Assembly (NCBI GenBank): GCA_963575745.1
Contig: CAUYUJ010014768.1
Span: 1-64,000, forward strand
Length of the DNA stretch: 64,000 nt
Direction of reading: 5' to 3'
Source of the DNA: Prorocentrum cordatum
Lineage: Eukaryota; Sar; Dinophyceae; Prorocentrales; Prorocentraceae
Shown: piece after piece, positions 11,554-24,011 of the stretch
How the letters are laid out: each line of letters starts with the position of its first letter
How positions within the stretch are numbered: the first letter of the stretch is position 1
Notes under the pieces: model-generated
Databases searched by the model: none
The model's input: the letters and a program-made list of their open reading frames with translations, nothing else
What the model was told of the DNA's origin: nothing
Made by a program: the position numbers and the translations under genes

Positions 11554-11662
11554 CCGGCGCTCCGCGAGGGCGGAGTGGCTGGAGTGGAGGGAGGGCCGGC
11601 CCCAAAATGGGGCGGTGCCTCCCCCCTCCGGAGCGCCGGCGGGGAGGGCGGGGGCGCGCGGG
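11554..11662 (+). repeat. GC-rich module with 11-bp inverted ends, copy 1
   Basis: Begins CCGGCGCTCCG and closes with its reverse complement CGGAGCGCCGG about 80 bp later, then a G-run tail. A pyrimidine run precedes it and a purine run follows, so the outer flanks are also roughly complementary. It looks like a MITE or a stable stem-loop unit in the GT field. Confidence 0.65.
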
Positions 11663-12166
11663 GGGGGCTTGGGGGCGCGGTGGAAGAGTGCGCTGACCAG
11701 TCGGGGAATGAGTCTGTCACCACGTTGTCGTCTGTGCGTGGTTATCCGTGGGTGTTCGCCATTGCGTCTGTGTGTGCGCTTGTGCGTGTGTGTGTATGTG
11801 TGTGTGTGTGGGGGTGGGTGGGTGGGTGGGTGGGGGGGGGGCGCGTGTGTCTCGTATGTGTGTGTGTGTGTGCCCCTGCGTGTGTCTGGGTGCACATGCG
11901 CGTGTGTGTGTGAGTGTGTGTGCGTTTGCGTGTGGACGTGTGTGCGCTCGTGTGTGTATGTGTGTATGTGTGCGTGTGTGTGGAGCATGCTGGCGTACGT
12001 GCGTGCTCTTGTGTATGTATGGATTTGAGTTTGTCCGTGTGTGTACGCGTGTGCGTGCTTATGCGCGTGTGCTTGCGTGTGTGATTGGTTCTTTGCTATC
12101 CTGCGTCTGTGTTCGTCTGCGCATGTGCCGCCGTCCGCGCGCCCCCTCCTCCCCCCTCGTCCCCCT

Positions 12167-12275
12167 CGGGCGCTCCGCGAGGGCGGAGTGGTTGGAGTGG
12201 AGGAAGGGCGGGCCACAGAATGGGGCGGTGCCTCCCCCCTCTGGAGCGCCGGCGGGGAGGGCGGGGGCGCTCCGT
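12167..12275 (+). repeat. GC-rich module with inverted ends, copy 2
   Basis: Same module as at 11554, 613 bp downstream. The ends have changed slightly (GGGCGCTCCG and TGGAGCGCCGG), so it is the more diverged copy. Confidence 0.6.
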
Positions 12276-12786
12276 GCCCCCCGTGTGTGTATGTACTCTT
12301 GTGATCCGCGTGCGTGTGCGTGTCCGTGTGTGTGTGTGTGTGATATGTTGTGTGTTTGTGTGTGCGCGTTTGCGCGTGTGTGTAGACCTTTGCGAGTGGA
12401 TGTGTGTCTGTGTGCGTGTGTGTGTGTATTTGTGCGTGTGTGTGTGGAGCATGCTGGCGTATGTGTGTTCTTGTGTATGTATGTGTGTTTGTGTGTTCGC
12501 GTTTGCGCGTGTGTGTGGACGTTCGCGTGTGGATGTGTGTGTGCGTGTGTGTGTATGTGTGTGTGTATGTGCGCATGTGTGTGGAACATGCTGGCGTACG
12601 TGTGTACTCTTGTGTATTAGTCTGTGTGTCTCCGTGTGTGCGTGCCTATGTGCGTGTGCTTGCTTGTGTGACTGCCTGTTTGCTATCCTGCGTCTGTGTT
12701 CGTCTGCGCATGTGCGTGTGCGCGTGCGCGCGCGGTGTGGTGCCGCCGTCCGCGCGCCCCCCCTCCCCCCTCCCCCCTCCCCCCCC

Positions 12787-12895
12787 CGGCGCTCCGCGAG
12801 GGCGGAGTGGTTGGAGCGGAGGGAGGGCCGGCCCCAAAATGGGGCGGTGCCTCCCCCCTCCGGAGCGCCGGCGGGGAGGGCGGGGGCGCGTGGGG
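12787..12895 (+). repeat. GC-rich module with 11-bp inverted ends, copy 3
   Basis: Same module 620 bp after copy 2, with perfect CCGGCGCTCCG / CGGAGCGCCGG ends. The interior is nearly identical to copy 1. Confidence 0.65.
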
Positions 12896-13296
12896 GCGGC
12901 AGGGGAGCGCGGGGGGGGGGCGCTGAGGTGGCTGCGGTGCGTGCGTCATCGTGTGGTCGTCAGTGCGTGGGTTTCCCTGGATGCTTGCGTGTGCGTCTGT
13001 GTGCGTGGGTTGTACGTGCGTGTGTGTGTGTGTGTGCGTGTGTGCGTGTGAGTGTTTGTGTGTGCCCCCGTGTGTGTATGTGCATGTGTGATTGGTGTGC
13101 GTGTGCGCTTCCCTCTGTGTGTGTGTGTGTGTGAGATGTGCTGTGTGTTTGTGCGTGCGCGTTCGCGCGCGTGTGTGTCGACGTTTGCGTGTTGATGTGT
13201 TGCGTGTGCGTGTGTGTGTGTGTGTATGGGTGCGTGTGTGTGTGGGGTGTGTTCGTGTGTGCGTGCTTATGTGCGTATGCCCGTTTATGTAAGAGC

Positions 13297-13330
13297 CTCT
13301 TTGCTATCCGGGTTTTGGACGCTACCAAGT
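13297..13330 (+). repeat. Family P 3' end remnant at the edge of the GT field
   Basis: GCTATCCGGGTTTTGGACGC and CTACCAAGT, the 3' end of family P, directly abut the GT repeats. The rest of that P copy is missing, so the GT field and the nest meet at a truncated element. Confidence 0.6.
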
Positions 13331-14551
13331 TCCGGCGCGCTGGAGAGCTAGTTGCCCGCTCGCCATCTTGATCTCAGCTCGATCGGGTAACTTTGAAGGC
13401 CAAAAAGCACACGGGCGGGAACGGCCGTTTCGAGTCATCTTGATACGCGCTGTCGGTTTTCTCAAGATAACTCGAGCTCTAGGGCAGCTACAGAGCTGAT
13501 AAGCACAGCTAACGCATTCAGAATGATCAGGCGCGTTCGCCTGTTGAGTCCAGAGGTCTGAACTCGGTCTGCTAGCCGAGCTAGGGTCGCAAACCTATTC
13601 GTATTATTCGAGTCATTGTAGCAGACGCTCTCGGTTTTTCGTACTTAACTCGATCTGTAGGGCAGCCACAGAGCTGATAATCACACCTATCGCACTCAGA
13701 ATCATCAGGCGCGTTCGCCTGTTGAATCCATAGGTCTGAACTCGGTCTTCTAGCCGAGGTAGGTTCGCAAACCTATTCGTATTATTCGAGTCAACTTGAT
13801 ATGCGTTGTCGGTATTTTCTACTTAACTCGATCTGTAGGGCAGCTACAGTGCTGGTAAGCACAGCTATCGCATTCAGAATGATCAGGCGCGTTCGCCTGT
13901 TGAATCCAAAGGTCTGAACTCGGTCTGTTAGCCGAGCTAGTTCCGCAAACCTATTCGTATTATTCGAGTCAACTTGATACGCGTTGTCGGTATTTCTACT
14001 TAAGTCGAGCTGTAGGACAGCTACAGTGTTGGTGAGCACACTTATCGCACTCAGAATCATGAGGCGCGTTCTTCTGTTGAATTCATAGGTCTGAACTCGG
14101 TCTTCTAGCCAAGCTAGGTCCGCAATCTATTCGTATTATTCGAGTCAACTTGATACGCGTGGTGGGTTTTTTTTTTAATGGATTCGAGCTGCAGGGCAGC
14201 TATTGTGCTGGTAAGCACACCTATCGCACTCAGAATCATCAGGCGCGTTCGCCTCTTGACTCCAGAGGTCCGAACTCGGTCTGCTAGCCGAGCTAGGTCC
14301 GCAAATCTATTCGTATTATTCGAGTCATCTTCACAGACGCTCTCGGTATTTTCTGTACTTAACTCGAGCTGTAGGCAGCTAACTCGGTCTGATCAGACGC
14401 GCCTGCTTGTCGCATTCAGAGGTCAAAAAGTATTCACTATGAGTCAGAATGTTGGTTGGTGCTCTCGGTTTTCTCAACTTAAGTCGAGCTTGGAAGCTCT
14501 ACGAGTTCCCCGGCGGTAACCAAGGTTGACGGTTTACCGCCGGCGCCCAGT
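13331..14551 (+). repeat. Family I block, 5'-truncated leader, about six monomers
   Basis: An end-stretch remnant (13331-13352) joins a leader that starts late, at GCCCGCTCGCC. Monomers repeat every 177-178 bp (for example 13647, 13825, 14002). The last monomer is cut short before the end. Terminal hairpin 14510-14543. Confidence 0.8.
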
Positions 14552-16046
14552 TGGCAAGAAAAATCTCGACGGAACTTTTGGTGACTTTTTCCCGGATAGC
14601 TCCTTGGAGAGCTGAGGGTTTCAGATAAGAAGCCGGCGATGGGTGCTGAGGAGCACACGCCCATCTCCGCCGGTCCACGATCCCTGGAGCAGGTTGCCGG
14701 TCCCGGCAGCGTGTTCCGGGAGCTCTTCATGCTTCCAGGCTCCTAGGCAGATCTTCCTTGCGCGCTTTGCAGGGCTCCACGCATCGTAAACGGCGCCCCT
14801 GCAAGCGTTTCCTGCGAGGTTTCCAGCGTCCCGCGCATCGTTTCCGGCGGCCTGGCAGAGGTCCCCGTGCGGCGTTCCGCGCTTGGCTTCGCTATCCGGG
14901 TTTTGGACGCTTACAAGTGCTTTCAAAATTTCGTTCTCGAAATTTGACAATTCGTTAGAGCTCCAGTGTTTTTTCCCGTGGTATTCGATCTTATTTCCGC
15001 TCTCTATCTTGATCTCAGCTCGATCGGGTAACTTTGAAGGTCAAAAAGCACGGTGGCGGGAACGGCCGTTTCGACTCATCTTGATATGCGCTGACGGTTT
15101 TCTGAACATAACTCGAGCTCTAGGGCAGCTACAGAGCTGTTAAGCACAGCTAACGCATGCAGAATAATCAGGCGCGTTCGCCTGTTAAACCCAGAGGTCT
15201 GAACTCGGTCTGTTAGCCGAGCTAGGTCCGCAAACCTGTTTGTATTATTCGAGTGAACTTGATACGCGTTGTCGGTATTTTCTACTTAACTCGAGCTCTA
15301 GGACAGCTACAGTGCTGGTAAGCACTCTTATCGCACTCAGAATGATCAGACGCGTTCGCCTGATGAATCTATAGGTCTAAACTCGGTCTGCTAGCTGAGC
15401 TAGGTCCGCAAACCTATTCGTATTATTCGAGTCAACTTGGTACGCGTTGTCGGTATTTTCTACTCAACTCGAGCTGTAGGGCAGCTACAGTGCTGGTAAG
15501 CACTCCTATCGCACTCAGAATGATCAGACGCGTTCGCCTGTTGAATCCACAGGTCTAAACTCGGTCTGCTAGCTGAGTTAGGTCCGCAAACCTATTTGTA
15601 TTATTCCAGTCAACTTGATACGCGTTGTCGGTATTTTCTACTTGACTTGAGCTGTAGGGCAGCTACAGTGCTCGTAAGCACACCTACCGCACTGAGAATC
15701 ATCAGGCGCGTTCGCTTGTTGAATCCAGAGCTCTGAACCCGGCCTGTTGCATGATCCAGAATCACGAAACTGTTCGTATTCTTCCAGTCATCTTGAGAGC
15801 TACCCTTGGCGTTCTGCACTTAATTCGGGCTGTAGGGGCTTGCAGGGCGGGTAATCAGAGGAATCGATTCGGAGACATCAGACGCGTCCGTCTGTCGCAT
15901 TCAGAGGTCTAAACTGGTCTGATACTCGAGTTGGGCTGAAAACACTATTCGCTCTCTGCAATTTTTTCCGACAGTATGTGTTGTCAGGAAGCTCTACGAG
16001 TCCCCCGGCGGTAACAAAGGTTGACGGTTTACCGCCGGCGCCCAGT
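14552..16046 (+). repeat. Family I block with P-type insertion in its leader
   Basis: Leader 14552-14589 is broken by a P-variant and resumes at about 14919. Five monomers follow. Terminal hairpin 16005-16038, then CGCCCAGT ending at 16046. Confidence 0.8.
14590..14918 (+). mobile_element. Family P variant without palindrome, nested in a leader
   Basis: Starts TCCCGGATAGCTCC and ends GGTTTTGGACGCTTACAAGT. It lies after GACTTTT of the family I leader, and leader sequence resumes afterwards with a few bases changed. The 34-bp palindrome of other P copies is absent; the core is alike to 23593-24011. Confidence 0.65.
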
Positions 16047-17236
16047 AATTCCGGCGCGTTGGAGAGCTAGTCGGCAAGAAAAATCTCGACGGAACTTTTG
16101 CTGACTTTTGGTCGGTTGAAAATTTTGTTCTCGAAATTTGACAATTCGTTAGAGCTCTAGTATTTTTTCCCGTGATCTTCGATCTTATTCCCGCTCGCCA
16201 TCTTGATCTCAGCTCGATCGGGTAACTTTGAAGGCCAAAAAGCACTCTGGCGGGAACGGCCGTTTCGAGTCATTTTTATATGCGCTGTTATTTTTACTTG
16301 GCTCGAGCTGTAGGTCAGCTACAGAGCTTGTAAGCACAGCTATCGCACTCAGAATCATCAGGCGCGTTCGCCCGTTGAATCCATAGGTCTGAACTCGGTC
16401 TGCTAGCCGAGCTAGGTCCGCAAACCTATTCGTATTATTCGAGTCAACTTGATACGCGTTGTCGCTATTCTCTACTTAACTCGAGCTGTAGGGCAGCTAC
16501 AGTGCTGGTAAGCACGCCTATCGCACGCAGAATGATCAGGCGCGGCCGCCAGTTGAATTCATAGGTCTGACCTCGGTCTGCTAGCCGAGCTAGGTCCGCA
16601 AAGCTATTCGTATTATTCGAGTCAACTTGATACGTGTTGTCGGTATTTTCTACTTAACTCGAGCTGTAGGGCAGCTACAGTGCTGGTAAGCACGCCTATC
16701 GCACTCAGAATAATCAGGCGCGTTCGCCTGTTGAATTAATAGGTCTGAACTCGGTCTGCTAGCGAGCTAGGTCCGCAAACCTATTCGTATTATTCGGGTC
16801 AACTTGATACGCGTTGTCGGTATTTTCTACTTAACTCGAGCTGTAGGGCAGCTACAGTGCTGGTAAGCACGCCTATCGCACTCAGAATAATCAGGCGCGT
16901 TCGCCTGTTGAATCCAGAGCTCTGAACTCGGTCTGCTGCGCGATCTAGAATCACGAAACTGTTCGTATTCTTCCAGTCATCTTGAGAGCTACTGTCGGCG
17001 TTCTACACTTAGCTCGGGCTGTAGGGGGGCTGCAGGGCGGGTAATCACAGAAATCGATTCGGAGACATCAGACGCCTCTGTCTGCTGCGTTCAGAGGTCC
17101 GAACTCGGTCTGATACTCGAGTTGGGCTAAAAAACTATTCGTTCTCTGCAATTTTCTTCGACATTATATGTTGTCAGGAAGCTCTACGAGTCCCCCGGCG
17201 GTAACAAAGGTTGACGGTTTACCGCCGGCGCCCAGT
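16047..17236 (+). repeat. Family I block, leader plus five monomers
   Basis: Begins AATTCCGGCGCG...GAGAGCTAG, then a full leader and five monomers. Terminal hairpin 17195-17228. Confidence 0.8.
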
Positions 17237-18203
17237 TTGATGACTTTTGCTCGGTTGAAAATTTTCGTTCTCGAAATTCAACAATTCGTTTGAGCTCTAG
17301 TATTTTTTCCCGTGATATTCGATCTTATTCCCGCTCGCCATCTTGATCTCAGCTCGATCGGGTAACTTTGAAGGGCAAAAAGCACTCTGGCGGGAACGCC
17401 CGTTTCGAGTCATCTTGATACGCGCTGTCGGTTTTCTGAACATAACTCGAGCTCTAGGGCAGCTACAGAGCTGGTAAGCACAGCTAATGCATGCAGAATG
17501 ATCAGGCGCGTTCGCCTGTTGAACCCAGAGGTCTGAACTCGGTCTGTCAGCCGAGCTAGGTCCGCAAACCTGTTTGTATTATTCGAGTCAACTTGATACG
17601 CGTTGTCGGTATTTTCTACTTAACTCGAGCTGTAGGGCAGCTACAGTGCTGGTAAGCACTCGTATCGCACTCAGAATGATCAGACGCGTTCGCCTGTTGA
17701 ATCCATAGGTCTAAACTCGGTCTGCTAGCCGAGCTAGGTCCGCAAACCTATTCGTATTATTCGAGTCCACTTGATACGCGTTGTCGGTATTTTCTACTTA
17801 ACTCGAGCTGTAGGGCAGCTACAGTGCTGGTAAGCACACGTATCGCACTCAGAATCATCAGGCGCGTTCGCCTGTTGAATCCAGAGCTCTGAACTCAGTC
17901 TGTTGCGCGATCCAGAATCATGAAACTGTTCGCATTCTTCCAGTCATCTTGAGAGCTACTGTCGGCGTTCTGCACTTAATTCGGGCTGTAGGGAGGCTGC
18001 AGGGCGGGTAATCACAGGAATCGATTCGGAGACATCAGACGCGTCCGTCTGTCGCATTCAGAGGTCTGAACTCGGTCTGATACTCGAGTTGGGCTCAAAA
18101 ACTATTCGTTCTCTGCAATTTTTTCCGACAGTATATGTTGTCAGGAAGCTCTACGAGTCCCCCGGCGGTAACAAAGGTTGACGGTTTACCGCCGGCGCCC
18201 AGT
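17237..18203 (+). repeat. Family I block, partial leader plus four monomers
   Basis: The leader lacks its first 30 or so bases. Four monomers, the last of the GGGCTGTAGGG type. Terminal hairpin 18162-18195. Confidence 0.8.
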
Positions 18204-18527
18204 TGGCGCAGCCGGCCGAGGCGGACAATGTGACAACTTTTGGGTGGTTTTGCCAAGATTTGAAAAATATTTGACAATTTATCTTGAGAAAGCAGATTTT
18301 TACTCCGAGCATTGACATATAAACTTTGTTCTCTGAGCAGCTCAGTCCTCTAGAGCTATTTTTAGTACCAGTCCACTTGGAACCGACTTCTGGTTGAAAA
18401 ATCTCAACTCGAACCTTTTGCAGAAAAGCTCCCAGAAGCTCTCGGTTTGATCCTGAGCTTTCTCATGCAAGGAGCTCTACGAGGTTCCCGGCGGTGACCA
18501 GGTTGACGGTTCAGCGCCGGCGCCAGT
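18204..18527 (+). mobile_element. Family II element body
   Basis: Starts TTGGCGCAGCCGGCCGAGGC and ends GCGCCAGT. Terminal hairpin 18488-18520 with one mismatch in the right arm (TCAGCGCC). It lacks the 5' stem-loop stretch seen in the full copy at 33173. No coding potential. Confidence 0.7.
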
Positions 18528-19707
18528 GGCTTCGCTATCCGGGTTTTGGACGCTTACAAGTAACTCGTACAGCTTCCCTTAGCAAGTAACTCGTAGAGCT
18601 TCCCTTAGCTAGTATTAGCTGGAAGCTAAGAGTAATTCCGGCGCGCTGGAGAGCTAGTAACTCGTAGAGCTTCCCTTAGCAAGTTATTGCTGGAAGCTAA
18701 GAGTAATTCCGGCGCGCCCCACAGCTAGTTGGCTCGAAAAATCTCGACTGAACTTTTGACAACTTTTGCTCGATTGAAAATTTTGTTCTCAAAATTTGAA
18801 CATTCGTTAGAGCTCTAGTATTTTTTCCCGTGATATTCGATCTTATTCCCGCTCGCCATCTTGATCTCAGCTCGATCGGGTAAATATTATTATCGAAAAG
18901 CACTGTGGCGGGATCGGCCGTTTTGAGTCATCTTGATATGCGCTGACGGTTTTCTGAACATAACTCGAGCTCTAGGGCAGCAACAGAGCTGGTAAGCACA
19001 GCTAATGCATGCAGAATGATCAGGCGCGTTCGCCTGTTGAACCCAGAGGTCTGAACTCGGTCTGCTAGCCGAGCTAGGGCCAGAAACCTGTTCGTATTAT
19101 TCGAGTCATTTTGACAGACACGCTCGGTTCTCTGCTCTTAACTCGAGCTGTAGGACAGCTACAGAGCTGATATTCAGCGGCACCAATTCAGAATCATCAG
19201 TTGCGTTTGTCTGTCGACTCCATAGCCTTGAACTCGGCCTGCTGCCCGATCTAGAATCGCGAAACTATTCGTATCGTTCGAGTCGCTTGCGAGATGCTGT
19301 CGGTTATCTGGACTTACTCGGGCTGTAGGGGGTGTGCATGGCTGGTAATCACTGGCATCGATTTGAAGACATCCGGCGCGTCCGTCTGTCGAATACAGAG
19401 CTCTGAACTCTGTCTGCTGCCCGAACTAGGTCCGCGAAACTATTCCTATTGTTCGAATCATCCTGAGAGGTGCTGTCGGTTTTCTGCACTTAACTCGTGC
19501 TGTAGGGGGGCTGCAGGGCTGGTAATGACAGGAGTTGATTCGCAGACATCAGACGCGTCCATCTGTCGCATTTAGAGGTCAAAAAACTATTTACTATAAG
19601 TCAGATTGTTCGTAAGTGCTGTCTGTTTTCTCAACTTAAGTCGAGTTAGGAAGCTCTACGAGTCCCCCGGCGGTAACCAAGGTTGACGGTTTACCGCCGG
19701 CGCCCAT
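18528..19707 (+). repeat. P remnant, stacked 5' stumps and family I block
   Basis: A family P tail (18532-18561) is followed by three family I 5' ends in series (ACTCGTA(C/G)AGCTTCCC near 18563, 18588 and 18660), then leader from 18730 and four monomers. Serial 5' stumps are what repeated self-insertion leaves. Terminal hairpin 19667-19700. Confidence 0.75.
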
Positions 19708-20841
19708 TGGCAAGAAAAATCTCGACGGAACTTTTGCTGACTTTTGGTCGGTTGAAAATTTCGTTCTCGAAATTTGAACATTCGTTAAAGCTCTAGTATT
19801 TTTTACCGTGATATTCGATCTTATTCCTGCTCGCCATCTTGATCTCAGCTCGATCGGGTAACTTTGAAGGCCAAAAAGGACTCTGGCGGCAACGCCCGTT
19901 TCGAGTCATCTTGGTACGCGCTGTCGGTTTTCTGAACATAACTCGAGCTCTAGGGCAGCTACAGAGCTGGTAAGCACAGCTAATGCATGCAGAATGATCA
20001 GGCGCGTTCGCCTGTTGAACCCAGAGGTCTGAACTCGGTCTGTGAGCCGAGCTAGGTTCGGAAACCTGTTCGTATTATTCGAGTCATGTTAACAGAAACT
20101 CTCGGTTTTCTGGTCTTAACTCGAGCTGTAAGGCAGATACAGAGCTGGCAAGCACATCTACTGCAGTCAGAATCATTAGGCGCGTTCGCCTGTTAAATCT
20201 AGAGGTCTGAACTCGGTCTGCTAGCCGAGCTAGGTCCGCAAACTTATTCGTATTATCATCTTAATAGGCACCCTCGGTTTTCTGTACTGATCTCGAGCCG
20301 TAGGGCAGCCACAGAGCTCGTAGTCACAGAAATCTATTGTAAATCACCAGGCGCCTTTGTTCGTTGACTCGAGAGCACTGAACTTGGCCTGCTGCCCGAG
20401 CTAGGTTCGCAAAACTATTCGTATTGTTCGAGTCATCCTGAGAAGTGCTGTCGGTATTTCGTGCTGGGGGGAGGCTACAGTGCTGCTGGAGAGAGCAATC
20501 GATTTAGAGACGTCAGGCGCATCCGCCTGCGGAGACCAGAGCTCGGAACTCGTCTGCTGCTCGAATTAGGTCTGCGAAACTACTGTATTGTTCGAGTCAT
20601 CCTGAGAGGTGCTGTCAGTTTTCTACACTGAACTCGGGCTGTAGAGGGGCTGCAGGGCTGGTAATGACAGGAGTCGACTCGCAGATCAGACGCGTCCGCC
20701 TGTCGCATTGAGAGGACACAAAATATTTAGTATGAGTCGGCATATTGGTAGGTTCTCGGTGTTCTCAACTTCAGTCGAGCTGGAAGCTCTACGAGTCTCC
20801 CGGCGGTAACCAAGGTTGACGGTTTACCGCCGGCGTCCAGT
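19708..20841 (+). repeat. Family I block, five monomers, one shortened
   Basis: Leader begins directly at TTGGCAAG after the previous hairpin. One monomer near 20470 is shortened. Terminal hairpin 20800-20833; the end reads CGTCCAGT. Confidence 0.8.
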
Positions 20842-22464
20842 GGACGCTTACAAGTAACTCGTAGAGCTTCCCTCAGCTAGTTAAAGCTGGAAGCTAAGAG
20901 TAATTCCGGCGCGCTGGAGAGCTAGTTGGCTCGAAAAAAAATGAACTGAACTTTTCACAACTTTTGGTCGGTTGAAAATTATGTTCTCGAAATTTGAACA
21001 TTCGTTAGAGCTCTAGTATTTTTTCCCGTGATATTCGATATTATTCCCGCTCGTCATCTTGATTTCAGCTCGATCGGGTACCTTTTAGTGCTAAAAAGCA
21101 CACTGGCGGGATCGGCCGTTTCGAGTCATCTTGATACGCGTTGTCGGTATTTTGTACTTATCTCGAGCTGTAGGACATCTACAGAGCTGGTAAGCACAGC
21201 AATTTCACTCAGAATCATCAGGCGTGTTCGCCTGTTCAATCCATAGGTCTGAACTCGGTCTGCTAGCCGAGCTAGTTTCGCAAACCTATTCCTAAGATTC
21301 GAACCAACTTGATACGCGTTGTCTCTATTTTCTACTTAACTCGAGCTGTAGGGCAGCTACAGTGCTGGTAAGGACAGCTATCGCACTCAGAATCATCAGA
21401 CGCGTTCGCCCGTTGAATCCATAAGTCTGAACTCGGTCTGCTAGCCGAGCAACCTATTCGTATTATTCGAGTCAACTTGATACACATTCTCGGTATTTTG
21501 TACTTAACTCGAGCTGTAGGGCAGCTACAGTGCTGGTAAGCACACCTATCGCACCCAGAATCATCAGGCGCGTTCGCCTGTTGAATCCATAGGTCTGAAC
21601 TCGGTCTGCTGGCCGAGCTAGGTCTGCACACCTATTCGTATTATTTGAGTCAACTTGATACGCGCGGTGGGTATTTTGTACTGAATTCGAGCTGCAGGGC
21701 AGCTACAGTGCTGGTAAGCACATCTATCGCACTCAGAATCATCAGGCGCGTTCGCCTCTTCACTCGAGAGGTCTGAATTCGGTCTGCTCGGTGCGCAAAT
21801 CTATTCGTACTATTCGAGTCATCTTGAGAAACGCTCTCAGTATTTTCTGTACTTAACTCGAGCTGTAGGCAGTTACAGAGCCTACAGTCACAGGCATCGA
21901 TTAACAATATCGGGAGCGTTTGTCTGGTGTATCGAGAGCTCTCACCTCGGCCTGCTGTCCGAGCTAGGTTCGCGAAACTATTCGTATTGTCTGAATCATC
22001 GTGAAAATTACTCTCAATTTTCTGCACTGAACTCTGGGGGAGGGCTACAGTGCTGCGGGTCATAGAAATCGATTTGCACACATCAGGCGCGTTCGTTGGT
22101 CGATTCGAAGCTCAGAACTTGGTCTGCTGCTCGAAACAGGCCTGCGAAACTATTATATTATTCGAGTCATCCTGAGAGATGCTGTCGGTTTTTTCTGCAC
22201 TTAACTCGGGCTGTAGGGGGGCTGCAGGGCTGGTAATCACATGAGTCGATTCGCAGACATCAGACGCGCCCGCCTGTCGCATTGAGAGGTCTGAACTCGG
22301 TCTGATCAGACGCGTTCGCTTGTCGCATTCAGAGGTCAAAAAATATTCACTATGAGTCAGAATGTTGGTAGGTGCTCTCGGTTTTCTCAACTTAAGTCGA
22401 GCTTGGAAGCTCTACGAGTTCCCCGGCGGTAACCAAGGTTGACGGTTTACCGCCGGCGCCCAGT
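20842..22464 (+). repeat. Family I block, longest monomer series (about seven)
   Basis: Opens with a P tail (to 20855), a 5' stem-loop unit and stretch, then a leader and about seven monomers. Terminal hairpin 22423-22456. Confidence 0.78.
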
Positions 22465-23586
22465 AACTCGTAGAGCTTCCCTTAGCAAGTTATTGCTGGA
22501 AGCTTAAGAGTAATTCCGGGGCGCTGGAGAGCTAGTTGGCAAGAAAAATCTCGACGGACCTTTTGCTGACTTTTGGTCGGTTGAAAATTTTGTTCTCAAA
22601 ATTTGAACATTCGTTAGAGCTCTAGTATTTTTTCCCATGATATTCGATCTTATTCCCGCTCGCCATCTTGATCTCAGCTCGATCGGGTAACTTTGAAGGC
22701 AAAAAGCGTCCCGGCGGGAACGGCCGTTTCGAGTCATTTGATACGCGCTGTCGGTTTTCTCAAGATAAATCGAGCTTCAGGACAACTACAGAGCTGGTCA
22801 GCACAGCTAATGCATTCAGAATGATCAGGCGCGTTCGCCTGTTGAATCCAGAGGTCTGAACTCGGTCTGCTAGCCGAGCTAGGGTCGCAAACCTATTCGT
22901 ATTATTCGAGTCATTGTAGCAGACGCTCTCGGTTTTCTGCACTTAACTCGGGCGGTAGGGCACATACAGAGCTTATAGTCACAGAAATCGATTGTGAATC
23001 ATCAGGCGCGTTTGTCTCTTCAATCGAGAGCTCTGGACTCGCCCTGCTGCCCGAGCTAGGTTCGCAAGCCTATTGGTATTGTTCGAGTCGTCTTGAGAAG
23101 TGCTCTCGGTTTTCTGTACTTCAATCGTGCTGGGGGGGGCTACCGTGCTGCTGGTCATAGCAATCGATTCCGAGGCATCAGGCGCGTCCGTTCGCCGAAT
23201 CGAGAGCTCGGAACTCGGTCTGCCGCTCGAACGAGATCCGCGAAACTGTTGTATTATTCGAGTCATCCTGAGAGGTAATCTCGGTTTTCTGCACTTAACT
23301 CAGGCTATATGGGGGGCTGCAGAGCTAGTAATCACAGAAATCGATCCGCAGACATCAGACGCGTCCGCCTGTCGCATTTAGAGGTCTGAACTCGGTTTGA
23401 TACTCGAGCTCGATTGGAAAACTGTTCGTTTGTTTTGTTAGAGTCATCTTGAGAGGTCTATAATCGCTTGGGCTGAATGAAAAACTAGTCGTTCTCTGAA
23501 ATTCTTTTCCACATTATATATTGTCAGGAAGCTCTACGAGTCCCCCGGCGGTAAGGAAGGTTGACGGTTTACCGCCGGCGCCCAGT
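22465..23586 (+). repeat. Family I block with full 5' end, four monomers
   Basis: Starts with ACTCGTAGAGCTTCCCTTAG, the stem-loop and stretch, then leader and monomers. Terminal hairpin 23545-23578. Confidence 0.8.
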
Positions 23587-23592
23587 TATTGC

Positions 23593-24011
23593 TTTCCCGA
23601 ATAGCTCCTTGGAGCTAAGGGTCTCAGAGAAGAAGCCGGAGGTGGGTGGTGAGGGGGACGCGCCCACTTCTGCCGGTCCACGATCCTCGCAGCGAGTTGC
23701 CGGAGGTTGCAGCGGGTCCGGGAGCGTGACCTCCTAGCGTTTCCCAATACGCGGCTCAAGGGTGCGCGAAGCGCTTTGGCAGAGCTTCGGCAGAGTTTCG
23801 CCAGTGCCCGCAGGCTCCTAGGCAGAGGTGTCGTGGTAGGTTTCACAGAGCCTCGCGCGTCGTAAAAGACGCCCTCGCAAGCGTCCCCTGCGAAGTTTCC
23901 AGCGCCCCACGCATCGCTCCGGGCGGTCTGGCAGAGGTCGCCGTGCAGCGCTTTGGAGAGCTCTGCGTTCCACGCCTTGCCTCGCTATTCGGGTTTTGGA
24001 CGCTTACACGT
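23593..24011 (+). mobile_element. Family P variant nested in a family I stem-loop
   Basis: Starts TCCCGAATAGCTCC and ends GGGTTTTGGACGCTTACACG. To its left lies AGTTATTGCT and to its right GGAAGCTTCAGAGT, the two halves of the family I 5' stem-loop, so the copy split that unit. GC-rich, no palindrome, no gene. Confidence 0.65.

Larger units (their letters stand above)
10891..13296. repeat. GT/TGTG microsatellite field with 613-620 bp higher-order unit
   Basis: Dominated by (GT)n broken by C, GC and short unique words. A recurring phrase, GTGTGGAGCATGCTTGCGTA and close variants, occurs near 11402, 11979, 12444 and 12581, and three GC-rich modules recur every 613-620 bp, so the field has been partly amplified as long units. 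Alternating purine-pyrimidine DNA of this kind can adopt Z-form. The open frames here encode only Cys/Val- or His/Thr-type repeats and are not genes. Confidence 0.85.

Noticed and set aside
8781-11723. A 980-codon open frame on the - strand
   Set aside because: It is the shadow of the Helitron coding region joined to GT repeats; its product is His/Thr and Arg/Pro low-complexity sequence with no domain.
10939-13134. Long open frames on both strands of the GT field
   Set aside because: They encode Cys/Val or His/Thr repeats, exactly what (GT)n and (CA)n give. No gene signal.
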